This document shows, piece by piece, positions 1 through 9,062 of a stretch of DNA of 64,000 bases. The DNA comes from an uncultured Myxococcales bacterium (GTDB lineage Bacteria; Myxococcota_A; Bradymonadia; UBA7976; VGTA01). The translations under genes and the position numbers were made by a program. The notes beneath the pieces were generated by a model, which was given only the letters and a program-made list of their open reading frames with translations, made no database searches and was not told the origin of the DNA. Every line of letters begins with the position of its first letter. Position 1 is the first letter of the stretch. Location of the stretch: the NCBI GenBank assembly GCA_937146725.1, contig CAKZRU010000013.1, positions 1 to 64,000 on the forward strand, written 5' to 3'.

Positions 1-231
1 ATCCATGCAGTAAGTAAGCATGGTGTAGAAAGCTACATTGGCGCTCAGTGTATCTTCTTGATTTCACTTATGCGAGAAAGTAAAGCTGATCGGAAAGTTG
101 CTCATTTAAAGCATTCTATTCGCATCGGTCATCAAGGCCTAGCTCTCCCCATGTGTGAGCAATATGGCGAATTAGAAATTGCACAAGTGATCAAAACATT
201 AGAAAATACAACAATAAAATTAAATACTTAG
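1..231 (+). CDS. C-terminal fragment of an unknown protein (cut by window edge)
   Basis: An open frame enters from the left edge and ends at a TAG at 229-231, giving 76 residues with no start in view. It contains HAVSKHGVESYIGAQC and IRIGHQGLALPMC and ends in a Lys/Thr/Asn-rich tail. I do not recognise the family. The absence of stops and the ordinary amino-acid composition support it being a real gene end. The next gene starts 12 bases further on, on the same strand, so the two could be co-transcribed. Confidence 0.5.
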   Translation: MHAVSKHGVESYIGAQCIFLISLMRESKADRKVAHLKHSIRIGHQGLALPMCEQYGELEIAQVIKTLENTTIKLNT

Positions 232-243
232 CGCAAGTAATTT

Positions 244-1020
244 ATGAAACGAACCACACTTTTATCAAAGTTTACTCGACTAGGCTTAGTACTGTATCTA
301 GTGTCTGCTCAGTGTATTTTACCTGTTCAGGCAGAAGTCACTATTGAAAGTACAGAACTTCCCGAAAACTCTGAGCAAGAAGATAAGGCCGTGCGTATTC
401 GAAAAGCGTATGAACTGAGTGAACGCTTGGCTGATCTAGGTGAACCACCGTCAATCTTTGATAAAATACTAACCTATGGAGGTGCGTCTTTTGGTGGCTT
501 GATGATCTTGGGCAGTATTCCTCTCATTTATGATTACAATACAAATAATAATCCCTATGCAGCATTGGGTGTTGTGATGGTGTTAATGATCGGCGTACCG
601 ATTCTCGCTACTTCCGCCTATTTCATTCATCAAAATAATCAATATGATACCAGCTATCAGGCCATTCAAAACGAAATAAAAATCTATGGTATCAAGCGCC
701 TGCCCACTCCTAAAAAGTCTATACTATCCTCTTTGTATGAGTGGTCGGATACTAAAGGAGGTATTCTTTTTGGGTTCTTGAGTTTGAGTGTTTTTGGCCA
801 AATGATAGACGCATATGTTACTGGCAGAAGTATCCAAGCCGATAAACGTCTGCAAGTCGGTCTGTTCGGTGCAGGATGTTTGGCTGCCTCGATCTATTTC
901 TTTACCCGAAAGCCAAAGCCAAAGCCCAAGTTTGATGATGAAAGCCTATTGTCCTCATCTTGGCTAGCCCCTAATCTTATTGATGATGATTGGGCATTAA
1001 GCTTTGGCTTTACTTTTTAG
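244..1020 (+). CDS. Unknown secreted/membrane protein, 258 aa
   Basis: Not recognised. The first 30 residues form a signal peptide (basic MKRTTLLSKFTRLG, then a hydrophobic stretch, then an AEV cleavage-like site). Three or four further hydrophobic segments follow at about residues 75-95, 105-130, 172-195 and 200-218, so it is probably an inner-membrane protein. A short Lys-Pro run (KPKPKPK) and an acidic patch precede a C-terminus that ends in Phe. No catalytic motif is visible. No clear ribosome binding site precedes the ATG. It converges on the permease gene, with only 13 bases between the stops. Confidence 0.6.
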   Translation: MKRTTLLSKFTRLGLVLYLVSAQCILPVQAEVTIESTELPENSEQEDKAVRIRKAYELSERLADLGEPPSIFDKILTYGGASFGGLMILGSIPLIYDYNTNNNPYAALGVVMVLMIGVPILATSAYFIHQNNQYDTSYQAIQNEIKIYGIKRLPTPKKSILSSLYEWSDTKGGILFGFLSLSVFGQMIDAYVTGRSIQADKRLQVGLFGAGCLAASIYFFTRKPKPKPKFDDESLLSSSWLAPNLIDDDWALSFGFTF

Positions 1021-1033
1021 TCTTTTTTGAGAG

Positions 1034-2359
1034 CTAAGCGGGCTCTGCAATGCGCTTTTGGCCCAATACATAGCCTATACCCATTAATACCGTATAAATC
1101 ACGGCGATATTAAAGTTATAGTAGCTTACCGAAGCCAAGCAGATCACTGCTAAAGTTAAGGCGATGATTGGAAAAATAGGATAAAAGGGAGCTTGATAAG
1201 GTCTAGCTAGCTCAGGCTGACTTTTACGCAATTTAAGCAAGCTAAGCATAGAAAGCGCATATAAAGTTAATGCGCCAAAGCAGGCCAAGGTAATGATTTC
1301 ACCAGTTTTACCGGTTAAAAGAGCTACAAAACCGATGAGCATATTCAAAATTAAGGCATTCACCGGTGTTTTACGCTGAGTATGAATCTGTCCTAAGCGC
1401 TTGGGTAAGTATCCAACTCGCCCAAACTCCATGGTTGCCCGACCGGCCACCAAGATAATGCCGTGAAAAGAGGCCACCAAGCCAAATAAGCCTACAGTAA
1501 CCAACAAATGGTATAAAAGATGGCCTTCACCAACCACATGAGCAATGGCTAATGGTAGGGGACTATCAGAGCTTACTTGCTGGCTAGCATCCGTGTATAC
1601 CACCGCTTCCCAACCGGCTACGCCTACCGAAGCAAAAAAGACTAATAAGGCCAAGGTGACTAAGGTGATCAAAGCATAAATAAAACCTCGGGAAATATCC
1701 CGCTGAGGATTTCGGGCTTCTTCGGCGATATTGGCAATCCCTTCTAGGGCTAGGTAAAACCAAATCGCAAAAGGTAAGGAAGGTAAAACACCCCACCAAC
1801 CGTTTGGCAGTGGATTGTGGCTAAACTTTGCCCATTGAAACTCGGGTAAGGTCACTCCGCAAAAGATGAGTAGTTCGGCTACCGCAAAAATAGTCATTAC
1901 TAGCTCAAAAATAGCCGAAAGCTTAACGCCCCAAGCGTTGAGCGCAGTAAAGATGATATAGGCCCCTCCGGCTAAGTATAAAACCGGAATACTTGGCATA
2001 TAAGATTGCAGATAACTGCCAATAGCAAAGGCAATGGCCGGAGGAGCAAAAACAAACTCAATGAGCTGTGCTAACCCCACGGTTAAGCCAAAGCGTTCTC
2101 CATAGGCTTCTTTACCATATACATAGGCACCACCGGCACCGGGTAGAGCACAGGCAAGTTCGGCATAGGATAAGGTAAAGCATAAATACATGAGGGTCAC
2201 CAAAAGAGTGGCGACAAGCATGCCATAAGGCCCCCCTTCGGCAAGACCTAAGTTCCACCCAAAATACTCTCCCGAAATGACATAGCCTACGCCAAGCCCC
2301 CAAATCATCAAGGGCCCTAAGCTTTTATCTAATTGGGCATGTTCCTGCTGTGTACTCAC
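1034..2359 (-). CDS. APC-family permease, ethanolamine permease-like
   Basis: A 441-residue protein with about twelve hydrophobic segments and no signal peptide, typical of the amino acid-polyamine-organocation (APC) family of secondary transporters. The stretches GYVISGEYFGWNLGLAEGG near the N-terminus and LALEGIANIAEEARNPQRD in the middle resemble the ethanolamine permease branch (TIGR00908 type), so uptake of ethanolamine or a similar small amine is the best guess. It starts at a GTG with AAGGAG six bases upstream. No ethanolamine ammonia-lyase genes are nearby; a PI-PLC-like lipoprotein and an aminotransferase lie upstream on the same strand. Substrate is inferred, the family is firm. Confidence 0.8.
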   Translation of the reverse strand: MSTQQEHAQLDKSLGPLMIWGLGVGYVISGEYFGWNLGLAEGGPYGMLVATLLVTLMYLCFTLSYAELACALPGAGGAYVYGKEAYGERFGLTVGLAQLIEFVFAPPAIAFAIGSYLQSYMPSIPVLYLAGGAYIIFTALNAWGVKLSAIFELVMTIFAVAELLIFCGVTLPEFQWAKFSHNPLPNGWWGVLPSLPFAIWFYLALEGIANIAEEARNPQRDISRGFIYALITLVTLALLVFFASVGVAGWEAVVYTDASQQVSSDSPLPLAIAHVVGEGHLLYHLLVTVGLFGLVASFHGIILVAGRATMEFGRVGYLPKRLGQIHTQRKTPVNALILNMLIGFVALLTGKTGEIITLACFGALTLYALSMLSLLKLRKSQPELARPYQAPFYPIFPIIALTLAVICLASVSYYNFNIAVIYTVLMGIGYVLGQKRIAEPA

Positions 2360-2380
2360 TAAAAGCTCCTTATTTTTTAG

Positions 2381-3493
2381 TCATTCATTGCTTGTTGCTG
2401 ACTCGCTTGTTGCTGACTCGCTTGTTACAGATTTGCTAGCAAGATTTTCAATGGCTACTGACTCGCATTCTTCTGGTGCCATAAAAGGATGACAGCGCGA
2501 AGGCGTACCTTGAGGAATCACAAAACCATATTCATCTGGACTTGCTGGACGGGGATAGTCGGTACTAATCCAATGAGCCCCACTGAGCAAAGCCTGCTCT
2601 GCTCGAGTATAATCCAAAGAAACAGTTTGTTCGCTGTCTACGTCCGCTCGCGTTCTTACCAAATGCCCTGCTCGTACAACTTGTTCAATTAAGTCATAGC
2701 TTTGAATGGGGTCATTGATCGAATGATAAGCAGCATAATCTGCTTCTAAATCACCATAGGCATCGGGAAATAGCAAACGATTTTGTAGTCCATTCTCTCC
2801 ATTTACCAATACTTCACGCGTTTCTCCACTCGTGTGTAAAACCAAGATCACCTTGCCTCTACTTTCACCCAAAGTAGGCCACCCTTCTGCCGCAAGCCCT
2901 TCTCGTAAAGTTGGATAGTCTCTTTGTACATCACTCGGCTTTAAAACTCGATCTTGGCCCCAGGTTTGTCTTACAACATTTTCGATCGCCTCAATGACAT
3001 CCGGAGCAGAGCGATCACTAGACTTAAGCTCTAATAAAACCAATAAAGGATGATGATCTAGATGCGCATCAGACCACGCTTTCATAAGTGACAAGCAGAT
3101 ATTTAAATCAGCACAGTTGCTTTCTTGGTCTAAGCGCTCAACATGATAGACGCTCAACGCATCAGCTTGATCATAAATATCAAGCTCAAACTGTCGTACG
3201 CCTTGCCGGTCTAATTGCTCATCCAAAGCGAGATGGCTATAACGCCAAGGTAAGATATTAATTTCGGAAGCAAGATGATAGCTATTGTGAGTCCCCAAGG
3301 CTTGTAAATGGTTGACTCGCAACTGATCATCTAATGGGTAATGTGGCTCTGCTAAAGTCTCACCCGCTAAAGCTTCACCCGCTAATAATTCATCCATAGT
3401 GTTTGATTGCTTTGCTGACTGCTCATCACAGGCTTGAATAACGCCCAAACAGCTTAAAGCCAAAAGTAGAAAAGTTGTGTTTAAAAAACGCAT
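2381..3493 (-). CDS. PI-PLC-like phosphodiesterase lipoprotein
   Basis: A 370-residue lipoprotein: signal peptide then a Cys (VIQAC) at about residue 22, followed by a low-complexity stretch (LAGEALAGETLAE). The body matches the calcium-dependent phosphoinositide phospholipase C family (PI-PLC-C1): GTHNSYH carries the first catalytic His, QFELDIYDQ and VYHVERLD follow, then LLVLLELKS, the beta-strands of the TIM barrel. Its role is probably cleavage of phosphodiester lipids or glycerophosphodiesters outside the inner membrane. I chose the ATG at 3493, which has GAGG five bases upstream and starts a clean signal peptide, over the longer frame starting at 3520. The C-terminus carries an in-frame 15-bp tandem repeat encoding Ser/Ala/Thr/Glu. 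Confidence 0.8.
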   Translation of the reverse strand: MRFLNTTFLLLALSCLGVIQACDEQSAKQSNTMDELLAGEALAGETLAEPHYPLDDQLRVNHLQALGTHNSYHLASEINILPWRYSHLALDEQLDRQGVRQFELDIYDQADALSVYHVERLDQESNCADLNICLSLMKAWSDAHLDHHPLLVLLELKSSDRSAPDVIEAIENVVRQTWGQDRVLKPSDVQRDYPTLREGLAAEGWPTLGESRGKVILVLHTSGETREVLVNGENGLQNRLLFPDAYGDLEADYAAYHSINDPIQSYDLIEQVVRAGHLVRTRADVDSEQTVSLDYTRAEQALLSGAHWISTDYPRPASPDEYGFVIPQGTPSRCHPFMAPEECESVAIENLASKSVTSESATSESATSNE

Positions 3494-3520
3494 ACTAACC
3501 TCATAATATATGGGCTTCAT

Positions 3521-4777
3521 TCAGCGCCCTAAAAGTTCCACTAAAATATCTACACCACGTAAAACAACTTCAGGTTCAGCGGCCGTAAAGCATAGTCTTA
3601 AATGCTGTGGATAAGGCCCAAATGCACTACCTGGTGCCAATAAGAGTCCGCGATCCACGCAAGCCTCTAATAAGCGATCTACCCCACCTGATTCCGACTC
3701 AAACCGACCGCCTTTACCGACTTCAGTGCTCACATCAATAAACAAGAAAGTACTGCCTTGAGGCGCAGGTACTTGTAGGCGTTTAGCGGCTTCTTGTCCT
3801 ACGGCTTGATAGGCGACAGAGGCTTGTTCCGCCCATGCTAATCCACGCTCGCTTAAAGCTTCATGTGCCACCAATTGACCGGGGGTTGCAGCACTATATA
3901 AAGCATTGGTTAAGACTCGTTCTGTGGCGCTTAATACTTCGGGGGGGCCTTGTAAGATGGCACAGCGATATCCCGCCATACCAAAGGCTTTGCTCATAGA
4001 AAACGCAGAGATCACCCGCTGTGGATCTAAGGGGCGTGTATATTGGTGTTCACCTTGATAGCAAAATAGATCATAAACCTCATCAGAAATTACCCATAAA
4101 CCATGCTGACTAGCCCAAGTGACTAAAGCTTGTAGATAGGCTTTATCTAAAACTTCGCCGGTCGGATTATTGGGCGTATTAATATACAAGGCCTTGGTCT
4201 TAGGGCTTAAATGTTGGTTTAATCGCTCAATCCCCTGCTCAATACTTAGCCCTTCTTGAAAAAAAGGAACGGCAACAGGAGCTGCACCATGTAAGCGAGT
4301 GGCCCCTGCCATAAGTGGCCAATAAGGGGCAAGTAACAATAACTCATCATCCGGTGCTAATAAGGCGCCTACTAATGCACTTAAGCCTGCCGTTCCTCCA
4401 CCCGTGATCAAGATCTCATTTTCATGCACGGTCATACCCTGGCGCTCACTGAGCCATTTGGCGACTTGGGTTAACAAGGCCTGATGACCACGCACTGGCG
4501 TATAGCGATGTGCTAAGCAGTCTGCATGCTCTAAGCTTTCCACTTCACTCATCGAAACAGCGGGTGATAAGTAGGTATCACCCACATGTAAAGGATAAAT
4601 CTCACCTTGGTAATGCGCTAAGCGATGCAAAAGTTGTGAATATACCGAGCGACCCACTTTACCCAAGCGAGCCGGTAAGCTTGGTACTTGGCCGGATAAT
4701 ATGCTTGGTACTTGGCCAGCTTGGACTTTTACATCATCTTGAGGATTGGTTAGACTTGCTTTGTCCAATGTGCTCAT
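3521..4777 (-). CDS. PLP-dependent class I/II aminotransferase
   Basis: A 418-residue fold-type I aminotransferase. Visible motifs are ITGGGTAGLSALV (phosphate binding), NTPNNPTGEVL with the substrate carboxylate-contact Asn, SDEVYDLFCY with the Asp and Tyr that hold the pyridine ring, SMSKAFGMAGYR with the PLP Lys at about 263, and LRLCFTA with the C-terminal Arg. It would transfer amino groups between an amino acid and a 2-oxo acid in the cytoplasm; aspartate or an aromatic acid are typical donors but the substrate cannot be read off. The ATG has AAGGAA six bases upstream. Residues 15-35 contain a repeated GQVPS element ahead of the catalytic fold. Confidence 0.85.
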   Translation of the reverse strand: MSTLDKASLTNPQDDVKVQAGQVPSILSGQVPSLPARLGKVGRSVYSQLLHRLAHYQGEIYPLHVGDTYLSPAVSMSEVESLEHADCLAHRYTPVRGHQALLTQVAKWLSERQGMTVHENEILITGGGTAGLSALVGALLAPDDELLLLAPYWPLMAGATRLHGAAPVAVPFFQEGLSIEQGIERLNQHLSPKTKALYINTPNNPTGEVLDKAYLQALVTWASQHGLWVISDEVYDLFCYQGEHQYTRPLDPQRVISAFSMSKAFGMAGYRCAILQGPPEVLSATERVLTNALYSAATPGQLVAHEALSERGLAWAEQASVAYQAVGQEAAKRLQVPAPQGSTFLFIDVSTEVGKGGRFESESGGVDRLLEACVDRGLLLAPGSAFGPYPQHLRLCFTAAEPEVVLRGVDILVELLGR

Positions 4778-4917
4778 ACACTATTCCTTATCTATATTGA
4801 GTGAGTATATGGATGACTTTTGTATACAGTATGAAAGTATAGCGCTGTTTTGAACGAGAAGGTATGTATTCTCTACAAGTCTTTTTCAGATTTAGATCAT
4901 TAAGGAGCTCATTGCTC

Positions 4918-6882
4918 ATGAATGCTTTCCAACAAGGCCTTAAGTATTTATTTTTACTATTTTTACTCTTCTCGAATAGTTTATTCGGTATCGCTCATGC
5001 GCAAAGAGGGATAGGCAGTATGAACTTTGAGCAAAGCTGTCTCACTGATATCAACAATCCGAGTAGCCAAACCCTTTCGATCGATGAGCGTGATCAGATT
5101 CACATCAGCCGAATTAATCCGGAAACTCGCCAATTAATTTATACGCATATCAACGCAGATAATATACCGGTACATGAGATCGTGGCCAATCCGATTGACT
5201 TAGAACTCAGTCCGGTCACGGACAGTGCCATTTTAGCCCGGCATGATCAGGTTTATATCTGCAGTTATCGCTCAACCGCGATGAGTCGTGAACTCGTACT
5301 TTTTGTCAAAAACCAAGAGGGTGTATGGTGGGAAGAACGGATTGAAACCGATGGTACCGGTGGCCAAAAGTGTGAAATGCTTTGGCTCAATGATACTTTA
5401 AATGTTGCCACACAAATCAATGGTGTTGTGTATTGGTATAGCCGAGGCCAGCAGAGTTGGAGTCGTCAAGCACTGACAGAAGCCAACAGCAGTCAAGGCT
5501 TTGATCTAAAACTTCATCAAAACACTAATGGCACTGTGATGCTAACCCATCGTAGCAGTGATTACATGCATCTGTACTTGACCAGTTTAACAAATGGCCA
5601 ATGGCAATCTTATGATGTTGGTTACTCAGATCCCTATATTTATCCGGAAGGTGCCGGAGTCCGTCCACAGGCCGTAAGATGGTCCGATGGTACAATTTGG
5701 ATATTTCATGGTTCTCGCAATGGGACTGCAATGCTTGATTGGGATGAAGACGGTTATTCTTTAATCACCGAAGACCCGATGAGTGAGTTTAGCTATACTT
5801 TTCGATATTTCACTAATGATAGCCGAAGCGGTGGTATAAATGCCGCTAAAATGATGATCGGGCCTGATGGTCGTGAAGAATGCTATTATTTAACTCGAGA
5901 GCTTAACCGCAGTGCACTTGCCAATGATGCCTTTGGCTTGGTTCTGAATCGTTTTACCTATGATTGGTCTTTAGAAGAGTTTTATCCGCTACAACAAAGT
6001 ATTCCGGGTGTGCCTAACATTCATTTAGAACCAGAAATCCATAGTGATTCAGCAGGCCTGCCGATTGTCTCCCATATCGATCGGGGCGTAAACGAAACCA
6101 AAAGTTGCTATTGGCGCTTGGCTGACAGCGATGGAGATGGTTTAGCCGATGAAGGTGAAACTCGCTTAGGCACAAACCCCATGCTTGCCGATACCGATGC
6201 CGATGGACGCAGTGATGGTCTTGAAGTACAACAAGGCACTAATCCCTTGGTCAGCGATATGGCTCAACCTTTATCATGGCCACCGGAAATCTTACCCTTT
6301 ATGGAAGAAATGACCGGTGGAACTGAAATGCAAGCCGGTGAAATGGCCGGTATGGAGCCCCAAGCTGGTGAAATGGCCGGTACTGAAATGACCGGTGGAA
6401 CTGAAATGCAAGCCGGTGAAACCGCCGGTATGGAGCCCCAAGCCGGTGAAATGGCCGGTATGGAAGCTCAAGCAGGTGAAACCGCCGGCACTGAAATGGC
6501 CGGTACGGAGCCCCAAGCCGGTGAAATGGCCGGTACTGAAACTGCCGGCATGGAAACTCAAGCCGGTGAAATGGCTGGTACTGAAATGGCTGGCATGGAG
6601 CCCCAAGCCGGTGAAACCGCCGGTACTGAAATGGCAGGCATAGAGTCCCAAGCTGGCGAAACCGCAGGTACTGAAATGGCGGGTATGGAATCCCAAGCCG
6701 GTGAAGTCCCTGCGGGTATGTTCGCCGGTCAAGAAATTGAGGCCGGTGAAAGTGGCTCAAATGAGAGTAAACCTTCAAGCTCAGGTGGCTGTGAACAACA
6801 GCAAGCACATGGTACTTTTTGGGCTATGTTCTTTATGCTTACTGCGCTACTCCGAGCTAGGTTTAGATCAGTACACTCATGA
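4918..6882 (+). CDS. AGE-repeat surface protein with TSP3-like motif and MYXO-CTERM-like tail
   Basis: A 654-residue exported protein. A signal peptide (about residues 1-30, ending IAHAQ) is followed by about 370 residues that look like a beta-propeller or lectin-type sheet domain of unknown function. Then come two thrombospondin type 3-like calcium loops (DSDGDGLADEGE and DTDADGRSDGLE), roughly 150 residues of degenerate AGE-MAG-TE/MEPQ repeats, and a tail with GGC, a hydrophobic segment (FWAMFFMLTALL) and Arg residues. That tail resembles MYXO-CTERM sorting signals, suggesting surface anchoring. I chose the ATG at 4918 (AAGGAG ten bases upstream, clean signal peptide) over the one at 4864. 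The stop overlaps the next gene by ATGA. Confidence 0.75.
   Translation: MNAFQQGLKYLFLLFLLFSNSLFGIAHAQRGIGSMNFEQSCLTDINNPSSQTLSIDERDQIHISRINPETRQLIYTHINADNIPVHEIVANPIDLELSPVTDSAILARHDQVYICSYRSTAMSRELVLFVKNQEGVWWEERIETDGTGGQKCEMLWLNDTLNVATQINGVVYWYSRGQQSWSRQALTEANSSQGFDLKLHQNTNGTVMLTHRSSDYMHLYLTSLTNGQWQSYDVGYSDPYIYPEGAGVRPQAVRWSDGTIWIFHGSRNGTAMLDWDEDGYSLITEDPMSEFSYTFRYFTNDSRSGGINAAKMMIGPDGREECYYLTRELNRSALANDAFGLVLNRFTYDWSLEEFYPLQQSIPGVPNIHLEPEIHSDSAGLPIVSHIDRGVNETKSCYWRLADSDGDGLADEGETRLGTNPMLADTDADGRSDGLEVQQGTNPLVSDMAQPLSWPPEILPFMEEMTGGTEMQAGEMAGMEPQAGEMAGTEMTGGTEMQAGETAGMEPQAGEMAGMEAQAGETAGTEMAGTEPQAGEMAGTETAGMETQAGEMAGTEMAGMEPQAGETAGTEMAGIESQAGETAGTEMAGMESQAGEVPAGMFAGQEIEAGESGSNESKPSSSGGCEQQQAHGTFWAMFFMLTALLRARFRSVHS
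6304..6756 (+). repeat. Degenerate in-frame coding repeat (AGE/MAG/TE units)
   Basis: About 450 bases of imperfect repeats built from units of roughly 18-36 bases that encode alternations of QAGE, MAG, TAG, TE and MEPQ/MESQ. All units keep the reading frame. The opposite strand is stop-free here only because of the repeat composition, so the long antisense frames are not genes. Such acidic Ala/Gly/Glu linkers commonly act as spacers that hold a domain away from the cell surface. Confidence 0.85.
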
Positions 6883-7703
6883 AAAACAGCGAAAAAAATA
6901 TAGCAAACCTCAAAAGTCAAAACTCACATTCTGTTCCTGCGCCAAGCTTATTTATCACCTTGAACAAGCTCACTAAATATCTCTCGGAAGATATTTTAGA
7001 CAGCCCACGCTGGCTCAAGCTTTCTTGGGTCATTAATCTACAAAAGGGAGGGACTTTTTTTTATGTTCTTGCCTTGATTCTTTACTTTGAGCATGACTCT
7101 CCGGCGGCATGGACATATTTGGGATTACATGGAAGTTACGGTATTTGTTGGCTACTGAAGGAGCTGTACTTTCCTGATTTAGGTTGGCAAAAGCGCGTCA
7201 CTTGGCTGGGTGGCATTAACGCCTTTTTGTTTGTATTAGGCCCATATTGGATTGCCCCCACCTTATTGATCAGTGGTTGGCTAGGTGGGCACGAAGTAGA
7301 ACGTCCACACTGGTGGCTTGGACTTTGTATTTTTATCCACACCATTGGCTTAATGCTGATGATTGGTGCTGATGCACAAAAATACTTTACCCTAAAAGTA
7401 CAACGAGGTTTGATTACCAATGGCTTTTTTACATCTATTCGCCATCCCAACTATACCGGTGAAATGATGATTTATGGTAGCTATGCCTTGTTGGTGTGGC
7501 ATTGGCTACCGGCTTTGGTCTTAGTCTTTGTTTGGGGCCTCTTATTTTCGACAAATATCGCACTAAAAGAGGTCAGTATGTCACGCTATCCCGAATGGGC
7601 CGCTTATAAGGCTCAAAGTGGCTATCTTTTACCCCCTATCAGTCGTGTGCTCAAGCGATCTCAAGCATTTTCAAGCCAAAAACAGGAGTCACCCCATGAC
7701 TAA
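6879..7703 (+). CDS. ICMT/PEMT-like membrane methyltransferase
   Basis: A 274-residue integral membrane protein with about six hydrophobic segments. The C-terminal part has LITNGFFTSIRHPNYTGEM, the RHPxYxGE motif that marks isoprenylcysteine carboxyl methyltransferase, phospholipid methyltransferase and DUF1295/steroid-reductase-like proteins, followed by SRYPEWAAYKA, matching the RFG/EYxxY end of that fold. It probably methylates or reduces a lipid-like substrate at the membrane; which one is unknown. It starts inside the stop of the upstream AGE-repeat gene (ATGA) and its last eight bases overlap the crotonase start, so all three are very likely translated from one mRNA. Confidence 0.7.
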   Translation: MKNSEKNIANLKSQNSHSVPAPSLFITLNKLTKYLSEDILDSPRWLKLSWVINLQKGGTFFYVLALILYFEHDSPAAWTYLGLHGSYGICWLLKELYFPDLGWQKRVTWLGGINAFLFVLGPYWIAPTLLISGWLGGHEVERPHWWLGLCIFIHTIGLMLMIGADAQKYFTLKVQRGLITNGFFTSIRHPNYTGEMMIYGSYALLVWHWLPALVLVFVWGLLFSTNIALKEVSMSRYPEWAAYKAQSGYLLPPISRVLKRSQAFSSQKQESPHD

Positions 7704-8559
7704 ACTTTCCACTCAGTCCGATCAAACACATCATGCGTCAAAGTCCGATAACATGCCCGATGAAACAGCAGAAGTGCTTGTTGACTACCAAGGGCATATT
7801 GCGATTGTGACCTTAAATCGGCCCCAAGCTCGCAATGCCTACAGTAGCTTAATGATTCGGCAAATTGTATCTACTTTGGATGAGCTTGAACTTAATCCTG
7901 AAGTGCGCGTCCTGATTTTAACCGGCGCTGGTTCTGCTTTTAGTGCTGGTGGTGATCTAAAGCTAATGCGAGATAAAGAGGGGATGTTTCAAGGTGAAGC
8001 TCTTGAACTTCGCTCTCGTTATATGCAAGAAATTCATCAAGTGCCTCGTCGCCTAGCTCGCTTTTCCAAGCCGGTCATTGCGGCAATCAATGGAGCCGCC
8101 ATTGGTGCTGGCTTGGACTTGAGTCTTATGTGTGACCTAAGAATCTCAGCACAAAGCGCAAAGTTTGGTTCAACTTTTGTCAAGGTGGGGCTCATTCCCG
8201 GAGATGGTGGCACCTATTATTTAACCCGAGTCATCGGTCTAGCAAAAGCAATAGAACTGACCTTAACCGGTCGGGTCATCTCATCCCAAGAGGCATTCAA
8301 TATGGGTATTATCAGTCGAGTTGTGGCCGATGAACAGCTTATGGAAAGTGCTCTAGAACTTGCCCAAGAGATTGCTCAAAATGCTCCTATTGCTGTGCAA
8401 CTCACTAAAGCGGCTGCGTATCAAAGCCTCAATGCAAGCCCCGAGGGCGCTTTGCAGATTGCTGCCGGCTTTCAAGGGATTGCGCAAAACACTAGCGACC
8501 ACCTTGAGGGTGTTCAAGCCATCCTAGAGCGACGAGCACCCAAGTTTACAGGCCAATAA
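7696..8559 (+). CDS. Enoyl-CoA hydratase/isomerase (crotonase) family protein
   Basis: A 287-residue crotonase-fold acyl-CoA enzyme. The oxyanion-hole segments AGSAFSAGGDLKLM and KPVIAAINGAAIGAGLDLSLM are intact. The two glutamates used by hydratases are not: the first position (GAGLDLS) is Asp and the second (STFVKVGLIPGDGG) is Val, with an Asp in the PGDGG turn. Family members with this pattern include isomerases, so a double-bond isomerase or other CoA-thioester reaction is more likely than hydration. The ATG at 7696 has AGGAG eight bases upstream; a longer frame from 7618 runs through the preceding gene and is not used. Confidence 0.82.
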   Translation: MTKLSTQSDQTHHASKSDNMPDETAEVLVDYQGHIAIVTLNRPQARNAYSSLMIRQIVSTLDELELNPEVRVLILTGAGSAFSAGGDLKLMRDKEGMFQGEALELRSRYMQEIHQVPRRLARFSKPVIAAINGAAIGAGLDLSLMCDLRISAQSAKFGSTFVKVGLIPGDGGTYYLTRVIGLAKAIELTLTGRVISSQEAFNMGIISRVVADEQLMESALELAQEIAQNAPIAVQLTKAAAYQSLNASPEGALQIAAGFQGIAQNTSDHLEGVQAILERRAPKFTGQ

Positions 8560-8644
8560 TCCTGTCTTTTTATTTCACTCATCTGTCATCTAAATCTTAA
8601 CTCTTATTCTAACCTAAAAATGAACTAAGGAGACTTAAAGTCTA

Positions 8645-8998
8645 ATGTATACTTTTTACCATTATCCCCGTTGTAGCACCTGTGTAAAAGCCAAGAAATG
8701 GCTCAATGAACAAGGCCTTGAATACCAAGCAATCAACTTAGCTGATGCACCACCAACTAGCGATGAACTTAAGCAAATCCATGCAACATCAAACAAGGCG
8801 ATCAAAGCCTTATTTAATACATCGGGACAGTCATACCGTAATGGAGGGTTTAAAGACCGCTTAGCAAGTATGAGCGATGATGAAAAGTTTGCTGAACTCG
8901 CTGCCGATGGCATGTTGATTAAGCGTCCTCTTTTAGTTGGTCCCAATTCTAGCCTGATCGGTTTTAAAATAGCCGAGTGGGAACAATTACTAGGCTAA
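8645..8998 (+). CDS. ArsC/Spx/MgsR-family thioredoxin-fold protein
   Basis: A 117-residue cytoplasmic protein of the arsenate reductase family with the N-terminal redox motif YPRCSTCVKAKKWL (CxxC), a middle with TSNKAIKALFNTSGQ, and the family's LIKRPLLV segment near residue 92. True arsenate reductases usually show a single catalytic Cys in CGTS, whereas CxxC is typical of the Spx/MgsR/YffB branch, so the substrate is uncertain (a thiol reductase or a regulator). AAGGAG lies twelve bases before the ATG, a little far. The 85-base gap to the crotonase makes a separate promoter possible. Confidence 0.8.
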   Translation: MYTFYHYPRCSTCVKAKKWLNEQGLEYQAINLADAPPTSDELKQIHATSNKAIKALFNTSGQSYRNGGFKDRLASMSDDEKFAELAADGMLIKRPLLVGPNSSLIGFKIAEWEQLLG

Positions 8999-9062
8999 AT
9001 ATGAACCAATGAACTCTAAAAGTGCATCTATCTAGAAATCTAGAGATGAAGAAATGTAGAGC

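Noticed and set aside
1031..1047. Hairpin AGAGC...GCTCT with a nearby T run as a terminator
   Set aside because: The T run lies before the stem on the plus strand and would be an A run for the minus gene, so the geometry is wrong for either gene.
6292..6808. Two long minus-strand frames across the AGE repeat
   Set aside because: They exist only because the repeat composition avoids stops on the other strand; they have no ribosome binding site, and their His/Phe/Arg-rich products look like translated repeat.
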